Notes: generated by a model not told the origin, from the sequence alone. Counted from the stretch's first letter, positions 11,624 to 23,069 are shown. The stretch: 64,000 bases of DNA from Homalodisca vitripennis (GCF_021130785.1 NW_025777985.1:1-64000); one strand, 5' to 3'. Numbers and translations are program-made.

Positions 11624-12445
11624 GGCTTTAGACCTCACCTACCTTTTACCAGAAATCAAAAAATTTTTTTTATACAACATTCACCTTACAAAGTTCAACC
11701 TTGAATATCCCTTAAACCAAGCAGATCAAAGAATAATTTCTTCCTACAATATGTTTACTTACAATTACTTACAATATGTTTACCTAATTACCTACAATCA
11801 AAACAAGTTAAATTCAATTTAAGTTCAGAATATTTAAATTAGTACATCATCAATTAAGTTTACAGTTTAAAACATTAAGTTACTTCTCTAAACATTATTC
11901 AATTGAAAACCATAATTTATTCTGTTAATTTAATTACACTACATCAAAACAATCAATATTTTAGAATCACTATAATCTTGATACCTAACAGACTCAGCTA
12001 TATATAAATCAAATATTTACATTTAATGTTTGGTTAAGTCCAAAACTGATGAACATATGTTTACAAACAAAGTTTAAAATGTAAACAAACAAGAATTATT
12101 AATGAATGTTAAATATCTATACAATCTTCTTAACATCAATAAGAGTACTGAATTATTATTTATTGTTACAAATCTTTGAATTTTAAAACCTTAATTCTCT
12201 AAGTTTGTTTTGTACCTTAAAAGTACATAAAGTATAATAACCTATTTTGAATTTATTATCATTAAGTCAAAAGTTTTAAAGATCCTTAAAACTAATCATT
12301 TAATTATAAGAAGTTTACTTTAACAATCAATAAATATTAATCAGTACATAAACAATTGATTAATTTTGAAATAAATTTATGTAAATACAAAGATCTCTAT
12401 TTTTACATAATTCATTTATTTAAATGTTTAGTAAGTATTCTAAAA

Positions 12446-12697
12446 CTAACTATTTCGAAGAATCCAGATGTGGAAAGTTCGTAGATAACGACCGAGATTA
12501 TTGATCGCAGAGCAGCTAACAATCTTATCTTGGTCCTTTGTTTGAGAGGCCCACTGATAAACGACAGTCGCTTCCGAAGTAGTACTGCGGTGCGGTCCCT
12601 CGGCCATCTCGGACATCTTCACCTGGTCCACACTCAACAACTTCGTTCCCTGGTATTGAATTTGTCTCGTTCTCAGCAATGGTTCCATATGAAACAT
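12446..12697 (-). CDS. Coding-like island, unit 3 (83 aa frame)
   Basis: The same frame as in unit 1, extended to 83 codons because downstream differences remove the stop. The variable patch reads VKMSEMAEG, one codon shorter than unit 4. The later part differs from units 1 and 2 through indels near 12,500-12,560. No recognised domain; the plus-strand frame overlapping it is its shadow. Confidence 0.3.
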   Translation of the reverse strand: MFHMEPLLRTRQIQYQGTKLLSVDQVKMSEMAEGPHRSTTSEATVVYQWASQTKDQDKIVSCSAINNLGRYLRTFHIWILRNS

Positions 12698-13326
12698 TTA
12701 TTTACAACCCTCTAAAAGTATATCTGTAAAGGTTAAATTATTAAATGTCCCTTTTTATTCACTCAGTAGAATTCTTTGTATACCCCCAAAACGTTTAATT
12801 TATTTCAAAGCAAAATTAATTTCATCAGTGAACAACTTCATTAATCCACAGCACAAATTTTTACCATAAGGAGCCTTCTACAAGATCATCTCTTCTCATC
12901 TTTAACTGTGCAGTGCAGTGCTGTTAAAATAATGTTCTTTCTTTAAAATTTTGGTAATTATTGTGGTGCAAATTAATACAAGTTAAATTCTTTTTATTTT
13001 AATTTTACTCAGTGCTAGTTACTTGTTTAGTTATTATGGATAACCAATCCAGGTAACAATTATATATATAAGCTGTATCCTTTTTCACTAATTATTTTCA
13101 TCTTAATTTAGTGCTTATAATGAGGTAATATCATGTTGTATTTTCTCACTTTCACTGTGTAAACATTTACTCAGGATTGTTGGAAAATTTCATGTTATAG
13201 ACCACAACCTGGGATTTCCACAACAAATACAGATTATTTTTCCATCCAAATTTGTTATTACAATCGGTAGGATAGGATTCACATTCACCAAATATATATA
13301 TAGTGTGTTGGTATGCGTGAAGTAAA

Positions 13327-13665
13327 CACATGTCTCATTGTACTTTCACTCATATGGTAACATGTATATAGATTTCATAAAACATTAGTAATATCTATAA
13401 CTAATTGGTTTGTTTATAAAATCTCACATTATTACATACTCATTAATAGTACAAGTTTCATGTATTAAACACTCACAGTCCATGTCCAACCCAACCGCAC
13501 ACATGTCTCATTGTACTTTCACTCATATGGTAACATGTATGTAGATTTAATAAAACATTAGTAATATCTATAACTAATTGGTTTGTTTATCAAATCTCAC
13601 ATTATCACATATTCATTAATAGTACAAGTTTCATGTATTAAAGACTCACAGTCCATGTCCTACCC
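13327..13665. repeat. Nested 175-bp direct repeat, unit 3
   Basis: Copies at 13,327-13,499 and 13,500-13,665. Confidence 0.85.
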
Positions 13666-13710
13666 TGAAATTTACACCATACACTTTCTACACCTATATT
13701 CATTTTACCA

Positions 13711-14431
13711 TCATTGTTTTACCAGCTTCATGTTCAAGCTGTGAACTCGCTTATATATGTTTGCATCTCTCAGAACTTGCACCACATAACTGACAATCTG
13801 AAATTACTGCAATAATTTTGTAGGGTCCTTCGTAAATGGCATCCAACTTATTTTTCTGAAAAATAACTTTACAATACACAATATCACCCTTCTTAAATCT
13901 AACATTGTTACCATATTTACTTAGTTTCTGATTTTTCAAACATTTTTGCTTCAAATTTTTGACTGCACTGATTAATTTATTTTTATTCTTTCCCCGTAAT
14001 TCGTTATCTATTAAGTCCTTCAGATTCCACCTCAAACTTAAACTATTATTTGGTTTATAATTAAACATCAGTTCAAACGGGGTCGATTTCACACTTTCAT
14101 TAAATGTACAATTTAGTGTTAAAGGAATTTTTGCCAAATCTTTAGCCCATCCTCTTTTATTATCAGAATAATAACCAATTAAAACTTGATGTAAACTTCG
14201 TAGGTAGTCACTCCCCTAAATTAAAAAAATTTGCATTTTTCACCAGTTAAACAAGTAGCGTTGTCATTCACTATACATTCAGGTAATGAGAAATTATTAA
14301 GTAATACTATTTTCTAAGGCTCTTAACACATTACCTGATCTTATTTCACGCAGTGGAAGGAACAAAGCGAATATGTTCATATCTTCCATAACAATCATTA
14401 TATATTGAAATCCCTCTAAGATGTTCCACAT
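13711..14431 (-). pseudogene. Ty3/gypsy-type integrase relic, unit 4
   Basis: Same relic as in unit 3 but further decayed. An extra base near 13,796 shifts the frame after the GPYKIIAV motif, so the native C terminus is replaced by a short unrelated tail ending at 13,751. The upstream join between core and C-terminal half also carries a small indel near 14,218. The second Asp region and the TPFELMFNYKP motif remain visible, and the Glu segment is missing as in all copies. Confidence 0.7.
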
Positions 14432-14565
14432 TGACTAATACCTTTAATTTAATAAGTTGTCATGATCTTTTTCTTGACTCTAATACCACAGACCGGTTTA
14501 CGATAAACACCCCTAAGTTTAATTTCAAACAACAGTTCGTCTTTACTAAGTAGGTCCACTTTCAG

Positions 14566-14852
14566 ACTAGATCAGAAGAGACATAAGAAAACTGGGAAGA
14601 AGGGAAGAAGAGGCAATGGATAGAGAGACCTGAAGGCAGTGTGTTGGCGAAGCAAAGTACCACCTTTGGTACCAAGAGCCACGGCAGTAAGTAAGTAAGT
14701 ATTAACTATTAGCTCTCGACAAACTATGTTACAAACTGTGTTGCCAGTTACTGGCATATACAACTCAGAGTTATTGTTACTTAATGTTTAAATCTTCACG
14801 AAAGTAGTATCAACTCAATTTTACATTATGAGCCCTTCAATTTACATTCTTG
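14566..14852. repeat. Sub-type-specific segment, unit 4
   Basis: Same segment as in unit 3, with the TGCCAGT palindrome and the AAGT tract. Confidence 0.7.
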
Positions 14853-15909
14853 TAACGTGTCTATAGTAAGGTTATCTACTATAAACTAATTACAACTATT
14901 TTTGTTTTAGTATAAGAGCGATCAATTGTGTTCTGAACTAATAACCCTTTATTTTAAGAATGCACAAGTTCCAATGGAATTCAATAATTAAACTCAGTAT
15001 AAAATAATAGTGATTTTTTAATGAAATTTTAAATTCAATAATACAGCAACGCCAAGCTATCTTTTTTACTTTGAATTTATTTTCAATTATTTCATTTTTT
15101 TAACCCATCAAAAGTACACAAGTCCAGTCTTAAAACTAACAATCAATCAATCATTCAATAATTGTGTCCTTCAAGTTCTCAGTGCTAATGTTTCAACACA
15201 AACTCAAAATAAAAATCTTCATTAAACTTCAAAATAAAATAATCTTCTTCTAATATAAAATAAAACAAACAATAAAATAAGACTTCTTCTCAAAATAAAA
15301 ATCAAACAAATTAAGGTAATATTAATATTTAATTTATGAACAAACACAATGTCCAACCAGTTAAACTCAAAATTGTATCAATTTCAAACTACTTATTTTC
15401 TGTAAATTTCCAATTTGCAAATTATTGAATTATCTAGAATTATCCGCTTGGCTTTGAATGTTAAATTTAGGAACTTGTTAAAATATATAAAGAATCTCAG
15501 AAGATTAAATAAATTTTCTTTTTTAGTCGGTTATTCCTGATTAAGCCAAATTGAACAGGAAAATATCATCAAGTAATTTTCTATTTCAATATTAAATTCT
15601 AACTTTCACAGTACCTCGCACTTCTCCTGAAGACTTCACCAAGTAACCAAAATGACTATTATAGATTAATTAATTCAAACTTGAGATTTTAAATTTTGAA
15701 AAGAAATTTTAATCTTACAACTCAACAAACTCAACCTTCTTCCCGAAAAATCAATACGGCAAGAGTAGGCTATCACTTAACACGACTACACTCTCCGAGC
15801 ACACAGCAAAGAATCTCTTGAAAACGTGGTTGAAGCCACCGGAAGGATCTAGAAGTCCCTCCCACCATCTAATCAAGCTAACATTGGCCAATCAAAATTG
15901 AGCAACACA

Positions 15910-16113
15910 ATGTCTGAGTTGAATGGTACCTATCCAACCCAGACCTGTAACCTGTGCTCAATACCTAGATACAAAAGGAAGCTTCTAGCATTCCTCGAAC
16001 CCGAATTGACAAGAAATTCAGCACTGCTGGAAGGCTCACAATCTTACAATTCAATTACTATATTAATTCAAAATTCTCTCAATAAAAATATAAAGATTCC
16101 TATAAATAATTAA
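15910..16113 (+). CDS. Small conserved open frame, extended, unit 4
   Basis: Starts at the homologous ATG. It carries V3E and T20R and a synonymous CTT to CTC change. The stop used in units 1-3 has been lost through local substitutions and indels, so the frame reads on for about 16 further codons of low-complexity Asn/Ile-rich sequence. Confidence 0.2.
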   Translation: MSELNGTYPTQTCNLCSIPRYKRKLLAFLEPELTRNSALLEGSQSYNSITILIQNSLNKNIKIPINN

Positions 16114-16163
16114 ATGATATAGGAAGCATCCTATATCCTCCCTACCTTCAATGCTAGAAGCAA

Positions 16164-16305
16164 GGCTTCTAGCAATAATAAGGACATACTACTAACATCA
16201 ATTAGCAAGAGGCTTTAGTAATAATGAGGACAAACTACTAACATCAATTAGCAAGGGGCTTTAAAAATAATAAGGACAAACTACTAACATCAATAATTAT
16301 CAAGA
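16164..16305. repeat. 47-bp sub-repeat, three copies, unit 4
   Basis: Starts at 16,164, 16,211 and 16,257 (next partial at 16,306). Same triplication as in unit 3. Confidence 0.85.
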
Positions 16306-17126
16306 GGCTTTAGACCTCACCTACCTTTTACCAGAAATCAAAAATTTTTTTTATACAATATTCACCTTACAAAGTTCAACCTTGAATATCCCTTAAACAA
16401 AGCAGATCAAAGAATAATTTCTTCCTACAATATGTTTACTTACAATTACCTACAATATGTTTACCTAATTACCTACAATCAAAACAAGTTAAATTCAATT
16501 TAAGCTCAGAATATTTAAATTAGTACATCATCAATTAAGGTTACAGTTTAAAACATTAAGTTACTTCTTTAAACATTCTTCAATTGAAAACCATAATTTA
16601 TTCTGTTAATTTAATTACACTACATCAAAACAATCAATATTTTAGAATCACTATAATCTTGTTACCTAACAGACTCAGCTATATATAAATCAAATATTTA
16701 CATTTAATGTTTGGTTAAGTCCAAAACTGATGAACATATGTTTACAAACAAAGTTTAAAATGTAAACAAACAAGAATTATTAATGAATCTCAAATATCTA
16801 TACAATCTTCTTAACATCAATAAGAGTACTGAATTATTATTTGTTGTTACAAATCTTTGAATTTTAAAACCTTAATTCTCTAAGTTTGTTTTGTACCTTA
16901 AAAGTACATAAAGTATAATAAACTATTTTGAATTTATTATCATTAAGTCAAAAGTTTTAAAGATCCTTAAAACTAATCATTTAATTATAAGAAGTTTACT
17001 TTAACAATCAATAAATATTAATCAGTACATAAACAATTGATTAATTTTGAAATAAATTTATGTAAATACAAAGATCTCTATTTTTACATAATTCATTTAT
17101 TTAAATGTTTAGTAAGTATTCTAAAA

Positions 17127-17381
17127 CTAACTATTTCGAAGAATCCAGATGTGGAAAGTTCGTAGATAACGACCGAGATTATTGATCGCAGAGCAGCTAA
17201 CAATCTTATCTTGGTCCTTTGTTTGAGAGGCCCACTGATAAACGACAGTCGCTTCCGAAGTAGTACTGCGGTGCGGTCCCTCGGCCATCTCGGACATCTC
17301 CTTCACCTGGTCCACACTCAACAACTTCGTTCCCTGGTATTGAATTTGTCTCGTTCTCAGCAATGGTTCCATATGAAACAT
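17127..17381 (-). CDS. Coding-like island, unit 4 (84 aa frame)
   Basis: 84-codon copy identical to unit 3 except for one extra codon (VKEMSEMAEG). Function unknown. The in-frame length difference from unit 3 is the main hint of past coding constraint. Confidence 0.3.
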   Translation of the reverse strand: MFHMEPLLRTRQIQYQGTKLLSVDQVKEMSEMAEGPHRSTTSEATVVYQWASQTKDQDKIVSCSAINNLGRYLRTFHIWILRNS

Positions 17382-18011
17382 TTATTTACAACCCTCTAAA
17401 AGTATATCTGTAAAGGTTAAATTATTAAATGTCCCTTTTTATTCACTCAGTAGAATTCTTTGTATACCCCCCAAAACGTTTAATTTATTTCAAAGCAAAA
17501 TTAATTTCATCAGTGAACAACTTCATTAATCCACAGCACAAATTTTTACCATAAGGAGCCTTCTACAAGATCATCTCTTCTCATCTTTAACTGTGCAGTG
17601 CAGTGCTGTTAAAATAATGTTCTTTCTTTAAAATTTTGGTAATTATTGTGGTGCAAATTAATACAAGTTAAATTCTTTTTATTTTAATTTTACTCAGTGC
17701 TAGTTACTTGTTTAGTTATTATGGATAACCAATCCAGGTAACAATTATATATATAAGCTGTATCCTTTTTCACTAATTATTTTCATCTTAATTTAGTGCT
17801 TATAATGAGGTAATATCATGTTGTATTTTCTCACTTTCACTGTGTAAACATTTACTCAGGATTGTTGGAAAATTTCATGTTATAGACCACAACCTGGGAT
17901 TTCCACAACAAATACAGATTATTTTTCCATCCAAATTTGTTATTACAATCGGTAGGATAGGATTCACATTCACCAAATATATATATAGTGTGTTGGTATG
18001 CGTGAAGTAAA

Positions 18012-18350
18012 CACATGTCTCATTGTACTTTCACTCATATGGTAACATGTATATAGATTTCATAAAACATTAGTAATATCTATAACTAATTGGTTTGTTT
18101 ATGAAATCTCACATTATTACATACTCATTAATAGTACAAGTTTCATGTATTAAACACTCACAGTCCATGTCCAACCCAACCGCACACATGTCTCATTGTA
18201 CTTTCACTCATATGGTAACATGTATGTAGATTTAATAAAACATTAGTAATATCTATAACTAATTGGTTTGTTTATCAAATCTCACATTATCACATATTCA
18301 TTAATAGTACAAGTTTCATGTATTAAAGACTCACAGTCCATGTCCTACCC
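18012..18350. repeat. Nested 175-bp direct repeat, unit 4
   Basis: Copies at 18,012-18,184 and 18,185-18,350. Confidence 0.85.
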
Positions 18351-18395
18351 TGAAATTTACACCATACACTTTCTACACCTATATTCATTTTACCA

Positions 18396-19120
18396 TCATT
18401 GTTTTACCAGCTTCATGTTCAAGCTGTGAACTCGCTTATATATGTTTGCATCTCTCAGAACTTGCACCACATAACTGACAATCTGAAATTACTGCAATAA
18501 TTTTGTAGGGTCCTTCGTAAATGGCATCCAACTTATTTTTCTGAAAAATAACTTTACAATACACAATATCACCCTTCTTAAATCTAACATTGTTACCATA
18601 TTTACTTAGTTTCTGATTTTTCAAACATTTTTGCTTCAAATTTTTGACTGCACTGATTAATTTATTTTTATTCTTTCCCCGTAATTCGTTATCTATTAAG
18701 TCCTTCAGATTCCACCTCAAACTTAAACTATTATTTGGTTTATAATTAAACATCAGTTCAAACGGGGTCGATTTCACACTTTCATTAAATGTACAATTTA
18801 GTGTTAAAGGAATTTTTGCCAAATCTTTAGCCCATCCTCTTTTATTATCAGAATAATAACCAATTAAAACTTGATGTAAACTTCGTAGGTAGTCACTCCC
18901 CTTTTTAATTAAATAAATTTGCATTTTTCACCAGTTAAACAAGTAGCGTTGTCATTCACTATACATTCAGGTAATGAGAAATTATTAAGTAATACTATTT
19001 TCTAAGGCTCTTAAACACATTACCTGATCTTATTTCACGCAGTGGAAGGAACAAAGCGAATATGTTCATATCTTCCATAACAATCATTATATATTGAAAT
19101 CCCTCTAAGATGTTCCACAT
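18396..19120 (-). pseudogene. Ty3/gypsy-type integrase relic, unit 4/5 junction copy
   Basis: Near-duplicate of the 13.7-14.4 kb relic, with the same frameshift after GPYKIIAV and the same missing catalytic Glu segment. The frame 18,436-18,924 stays open further upstream than in the previous copy because it lacks the indel near the AT-rich joint. It spans the arbitrary unit boundary. Confidence 0.7.
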
Positions 19121-19252
19121 TGACTAATACCTTTAATTTAATAAGTTGTCATGATCTTTTTCTTGACTCTAATACCACAGACCGGTTTACGATAAACACC
19201 CCTAAGTTTAATTTCAAACAACAGTTCGTCTTTACTAAGTAGGTCCACTTTC

Positions 19253-19541
19253 AGACTAGATCAGAAGAGACATAAGAAAACTGGGAAGAAGGGAAGAAGA
19301 GGCAATGGATAGAGAGACCTGAAGGCAGTGTGTTGGCGAAGCAAAGTACCACCTTTGGTACCAAGAGCCACGGCAGTAAGTAAGTAAGTATTAACTATTA
19401 GCTCTCGACAAACTATGTTACAAACTGTGTTGCCAGTTACTGGCATATACAACTCAGAGTTATTGTTACTTAATGTTTAAATCTTCACGAAAGTAGTATC
19501 AACTAATTTTACATTATGAGCCCTTCAATTTACATTCTTGT
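19253..19541. repeat. Sub-type-specific segment, unit 5
   Basis: Same segment as in units 3 and 4. Confidence 0.7.
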
Positions 19542-20594
19542 AACGTGTCTATAGTAAGGTTATCTACTATAAACTAATTACAACTATTTTTGTTTTAGTA
19601 TAAGAGCGATCAATTGTGTTCTGAACTAATAACCCTTTATTTTAAGAATGCACAAGTTCCAATGGAATTCAATAATTAAACTCAGTATAAAATAATATAA
19701 TTTTAATGAAATTTTAAATTCAATAATACAGCAACGCCAAGCTATCTTTTTTACTTTGAATTTATTTTCAATTATTTCATTTTTTTAACCCATCAAAAGT
19801 ACACAAGTCCAGTCTTAAAACTAACAATCAATCAATCATTTAATAATTGTGTCCTTCAAGTTCTCAGTGCTAATGTTTCAACACAAACTCAAAATAAAAA
19901 TCTTCATTAAACTTCAAAATAAAATAATCTTCTTCTAATATAAAATAAAACAAACAATAAAATAAGACTTCTTCTCAAAATAAAAATCAAACAAATTAAG
20001 GTAATATTAATATTTAATTTATGAACAAACACAATGTCCAACCAGTTAAACTCAAAATTGTATCAATTTCAAACTACTTATTTTCTGTAAATTTCCAATT
20101 TGCAAATTATTGAATTATCTAGAATTATCCGCTTGGCTTTGAATGTTAAATTTAGGAACTTGTTAAAATATATAAAGAATCTCAGAAGATTAAATAAATT
20201 TTCTTTTTTAGTCGGTTATTCCTGATTAAGCCAAATTGAACAGGAAAATATCATCAAGTAATTTTCTATTTCAATATTAAATTCTAACTTTCACAGTACC
20301 TCGCACTTCTCCTGAAGACTTCACCAAGTAACCAAAATGACTATTATAGATTAATTAATTCAAACTTGAGATTTTAAATTTTGAAAAGAAATTTTAATCT
20401 TACAACTCAACAAACTCAACCTTCTTCCCGAAAAATCAATACGGCAAGAGTAGGCTATCACTTAACACGACTACACTCTCCGAGCACACAGCAAAGAATC
20501 TCTTGAAAACGTGGTTGAAGCCACCGGAAGGATCTAGAAGTCCCTCCCACCATCTAATCAAGCTAACATTGGCCAATCAAAATTGAGCAACACA

Positions 20595-20798
20595 ATGTCT
20601 GAGTTGAATGGTACCTATCCAACCCAGACCTGTAACCTGTGCTCAATACCTAGATACAAAAGGAAGCTTCTAGCATTCCTCGAACCCGAATTGACAAGAA
20701 ATTCAGCACTGCTGGAAGGCTCACAATCTTACAATTCAATTACTATATTAATTCAAAATTCTCTCAATAAAAATATAAAGATTCCTATAAATAATTAA
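20595..20798 (+). CDS. Small conserved open frame, extended, unit 5
   Basis: Same 67-codon form as in unit 4. It ends just before the hairpin that marks the right edge of the array. Confidence 0.2.
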   Translation: MSELNGTYPTQTCNLCSIPRYKRKLLAFLEPELTRNSALLEGSQSYNSITILIQNSLNKNIKIPINN

Positions 20799-20820
20799 AT
20801 GATATAGGAAGCATCCTATA

Positions 20821-21318
20821 ATTCTATTTAAAGTTTTTATATGTTAAATATAGAAGATAAGCAATACGTGTAATTATATTATAGTTATCATTTTTAATTC
20901 ATTAATTTCAAGAAAAAATCTATAGCTTTGTGTATCCTTCGGTCTTTTTTTAAGTTAATGATAAAAATTCCATACAAAGGGTTAAATTGTTACATTGGTG
21001 TTGTATTTCATCACCAAACTCGTGACCGCTTTGTAACAGAATTGTATTGACTCGTATTGTTTTAACTGTGAAATGGTCTGTTCATTCAGTTTCCATACAT
21101 TGGATTACCAATGTACGAGATATGGTAACATTTCGCTGCCATGATATCCAATTGCATGTTATATCCGATGTCTTCTTATGTTTCGATACATCTGCTTCCT
21201 GTAACACTAATTAATAAAATTAGTTCCTCATGATATCCTGCAGTTTGGAGATTTTCTTGATATATCGGATTTCTGTAATTAAAGAGTATCGGATTACTAG
21301 AGTATTTTTTTATGGCTA
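20821..21318. other. Unique AT-rich flank of the array
   Basis: Non-repeated AT-rich sequence immediately right of the array edge. No gene, element end or conserved motif recognised. Confidence 0.6.
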
Positions 21319-21796
21319 CAGTATAATAAAAGGCCACCACCAAATAAAATCATTATTATGATTATTTAAATTATAGAAACAAAAATGTTGCCACGAATTA
21401 CGTTATAGATACTTTAAATTGTAATATAATTTAGCTATTTTAAATAAAAATTATTAATAATTTATTGATGAATAGAAAACAATCTATGTTATGTGCATCT
21501 ATAAAATGTAACAAAACAAAACTGTTTAACATTTAGTTACTTTTTACTATTTTTAAGGATAAATGTGCGTGACAGCTAGTTACACAACACATACAGTACA
21601 CATTACTCAAATACCAAATAGTAAGTGATTAAACTTTGTTTGCATAAATTTGGAACAATATTGTTATTTATTACATTAAAAAGAGCTGATAAACATCAGT
21701 AAATAACTGTAATTAAAATGTTTTTGTATTTGATAGTTTTAAGTATTTCTAATTGATAATTTGATACGATTGCAGTGGTGGCCTTTTAATATACTG
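21319..21796. mobile_element. MITE-like element with 22-bp terminal inverted repeats
   Basis: The left end CAGTATAATAAAAGGCCACC(AC) at 21,319-21,340 is matched in inverse orientation by 21,775-21,796, with about one mismatch in the 22-bp core and partial matching outside it. Length is 478 bp. The left flank is TA and the right flank is CA, consistent with a TA target site that has mutated. There is no coding capacity. The CAGT start and TA flank suggest a non-autonomous Tc1/mariner-type element; superfamily assignment is inference. Confidence 0.6.
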
Positions 21797-23069
21797 CAAC
21801 CTTTTTTATAACAGATATTACGTAATTATGTAAAAGATATTGGGTATAGATTTTGGAAAAATTTGGTATATTTTTGTAAATCTTCATTTAGTATCTCTAT
21901 GTGCTCAATTTATCTAAACCCTTTGTGTCTATTACGACCAAGGACAATCAGATATCATTCAGCCGACTGTACCGCCAGTACCAAATACGTTGCGCGTATA
22001 TGACAGTTTGACCCGTGCATATTGATAGCGTATTCCAGAAGTGGTGTGATGACGTTGTCACCAGTCCAATCACGTGGTCAGCCTCTCCATGGAACCAGTT
22101 TAATTGAGTTTCAATATCATCGTCGATCAAACGTTCATGTCATCACAACCTTCAACGTTCAAATTTCTAAAAATGCTTTTGTGGGTATTTTTTTATTTGC
22201 AAATTCGATTCTATTTTATATTTATTAAAATAATATATTTCTTAATAATGTATGCTGATTATCTGGACATAACGTGTTATTTTGATTAACTTTATAAACG
22301 AATACAAATTCCACTTTTTGGTTGAGTGATAGAGAGGCTAGAAAAGCCCTAAATCCGTCTCATTTTTTCCCGTCTCTGTTTTATTTAATTTCACCTTGTC
22401 TTAGATTACTTATATAACAGGAATTCCAGTAATAATATACTATTAACACTAAAAAATAGAAAAAAAATTAAACATTTATAGTATTTTTCTAATCTAGTAA
22501 CTGTAATTTTCGTTAATTAAACTAAGCATACGTTAAATAATGGAACACAATTTCATTTAGTTTCTGAAACCGCGATGTTGCTTGTTTGTATATAGAATTA
22601 CTGAAATCTTGACTATTAACTGCTTTCACTGTCTGGCTATGTGTGTTATCAGTTTCTTTTACAGCGACTAAAATGTTGTCACTTCAGTCGAATTGTCTCG
22701 AATATAGTCTTAACATCTGTTATGTTATTTTTTTTGTTAAGGACATCCTGGACATACTATTTAGATCATTAACAGCTTCACCGGCCATAACCTCTAGTCA
22801 CTAAGCACAGATCACTTGCGTTATAATTGGGTTGGAGGCAGATAAGTTCTTTATAATCAACGTCATTAAATATACTTATGGTAACATGCGTTGTTAATAT
22901 TACATTTTTAAATGGAAAAAATTAATTGTACTAATGCTTTCTCTTTTTTTCCTTTTCCTAACTTCACGCCTAACTTTTTTTCAAAGTATGATAATTTTTT
23001 TATAAGTCTACTAATAAAATATTTAAATTTGCTGTTTGATTTTTTTTTCATTGCAAACGACTTTTGCAG
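21797..23069. other. AT-rich stretch without recognised gene
   Basis: A 60-codon minus-strand frame at 21,948-22,130 overlaps a slightly GC-richer patch but shows no family motif and two overlapping plus-strand frames. Otherwise no feature was recognised. Confidence 0.5.

Larger units (their letters stand above)
9459..14146. repeat. Array unit 3
   Basis: Third period. It has the sub-type-specific segment 9881-10165, a 47-bp sub-repeat expanded to three copies (11,482-11,623), and only one copy of the 182-bp segment that is doubled in units 1 and 2. Confidence 0.85.
14147..18831. repeat. Array unit 4
   Basis: Fourth period. It shares the unit-3 block structure (three 47-bp sub-repeats, a single 182-bp segment) but carries many extra substitutions between about 14,200 and 16,100. 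The same substitutions recur in unit 5, so units 4 and 5 are the most recent duplicates. Confidence 0.85.
1..20820. repeat. Tandem array of ~4.7-kb macrosatellite units
   Basis: The sequence beginning at 1 recurs in the same orientation at 4801, 9459, 14147 and 18832, giving periods of 4800, 4658, 4688 and 4685 bp. Matches run through whole units with only scattered substitutions and a few block differences, so this is a true head-to-tail array rather than dispersed copies. Unit phase is arbitrary because the left edge lies outside the window; the right edge is at 20,820. Each unit holds a minus-strand Ty3/gypsy-type integrase relic, a small plus-strand open frame, a coding-like minus-strand island, nested repeats and hairpins, separated by AT-rich DNA. 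Units 1-2 resemble each other and units 3-5 resemble each other. Assembly duplication is possible, but consistent sub-type differences argue against simple copying of one unit by the assembler. Confidence 0.95.
18832..20820. repeat. Array unit 5, truncated
   Basis: This copy follows unit 4 almost base for base until 20,820. There it stops directly after the hairpin at 20,803-20,820 and continues into unrelated AT-rich DNA. About 2.0 kb of the unit is present. Confidence 0.9.

Noticed and set aside
12530..12715. Plus-strand frame overlapping the coding-like island (also 17,211-17,399)
   Set aside because: Mirror of the minus-strand frame, which has the better start and codon-like variation between units.
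9024..14146. Array unit as a complete LTR retrotransposon
   Set aside because: No gag, protease, reverse transcriptase or RNase H motifs and no pair of LTRs were found; only an integrase tail is present.
1..20820. Array considered as a CRISPR or other spacer array
   Set aside because: The unit is 4.7 kb and continuous, with no short repeat/unique spacer pattern; the host is eukaryotic.
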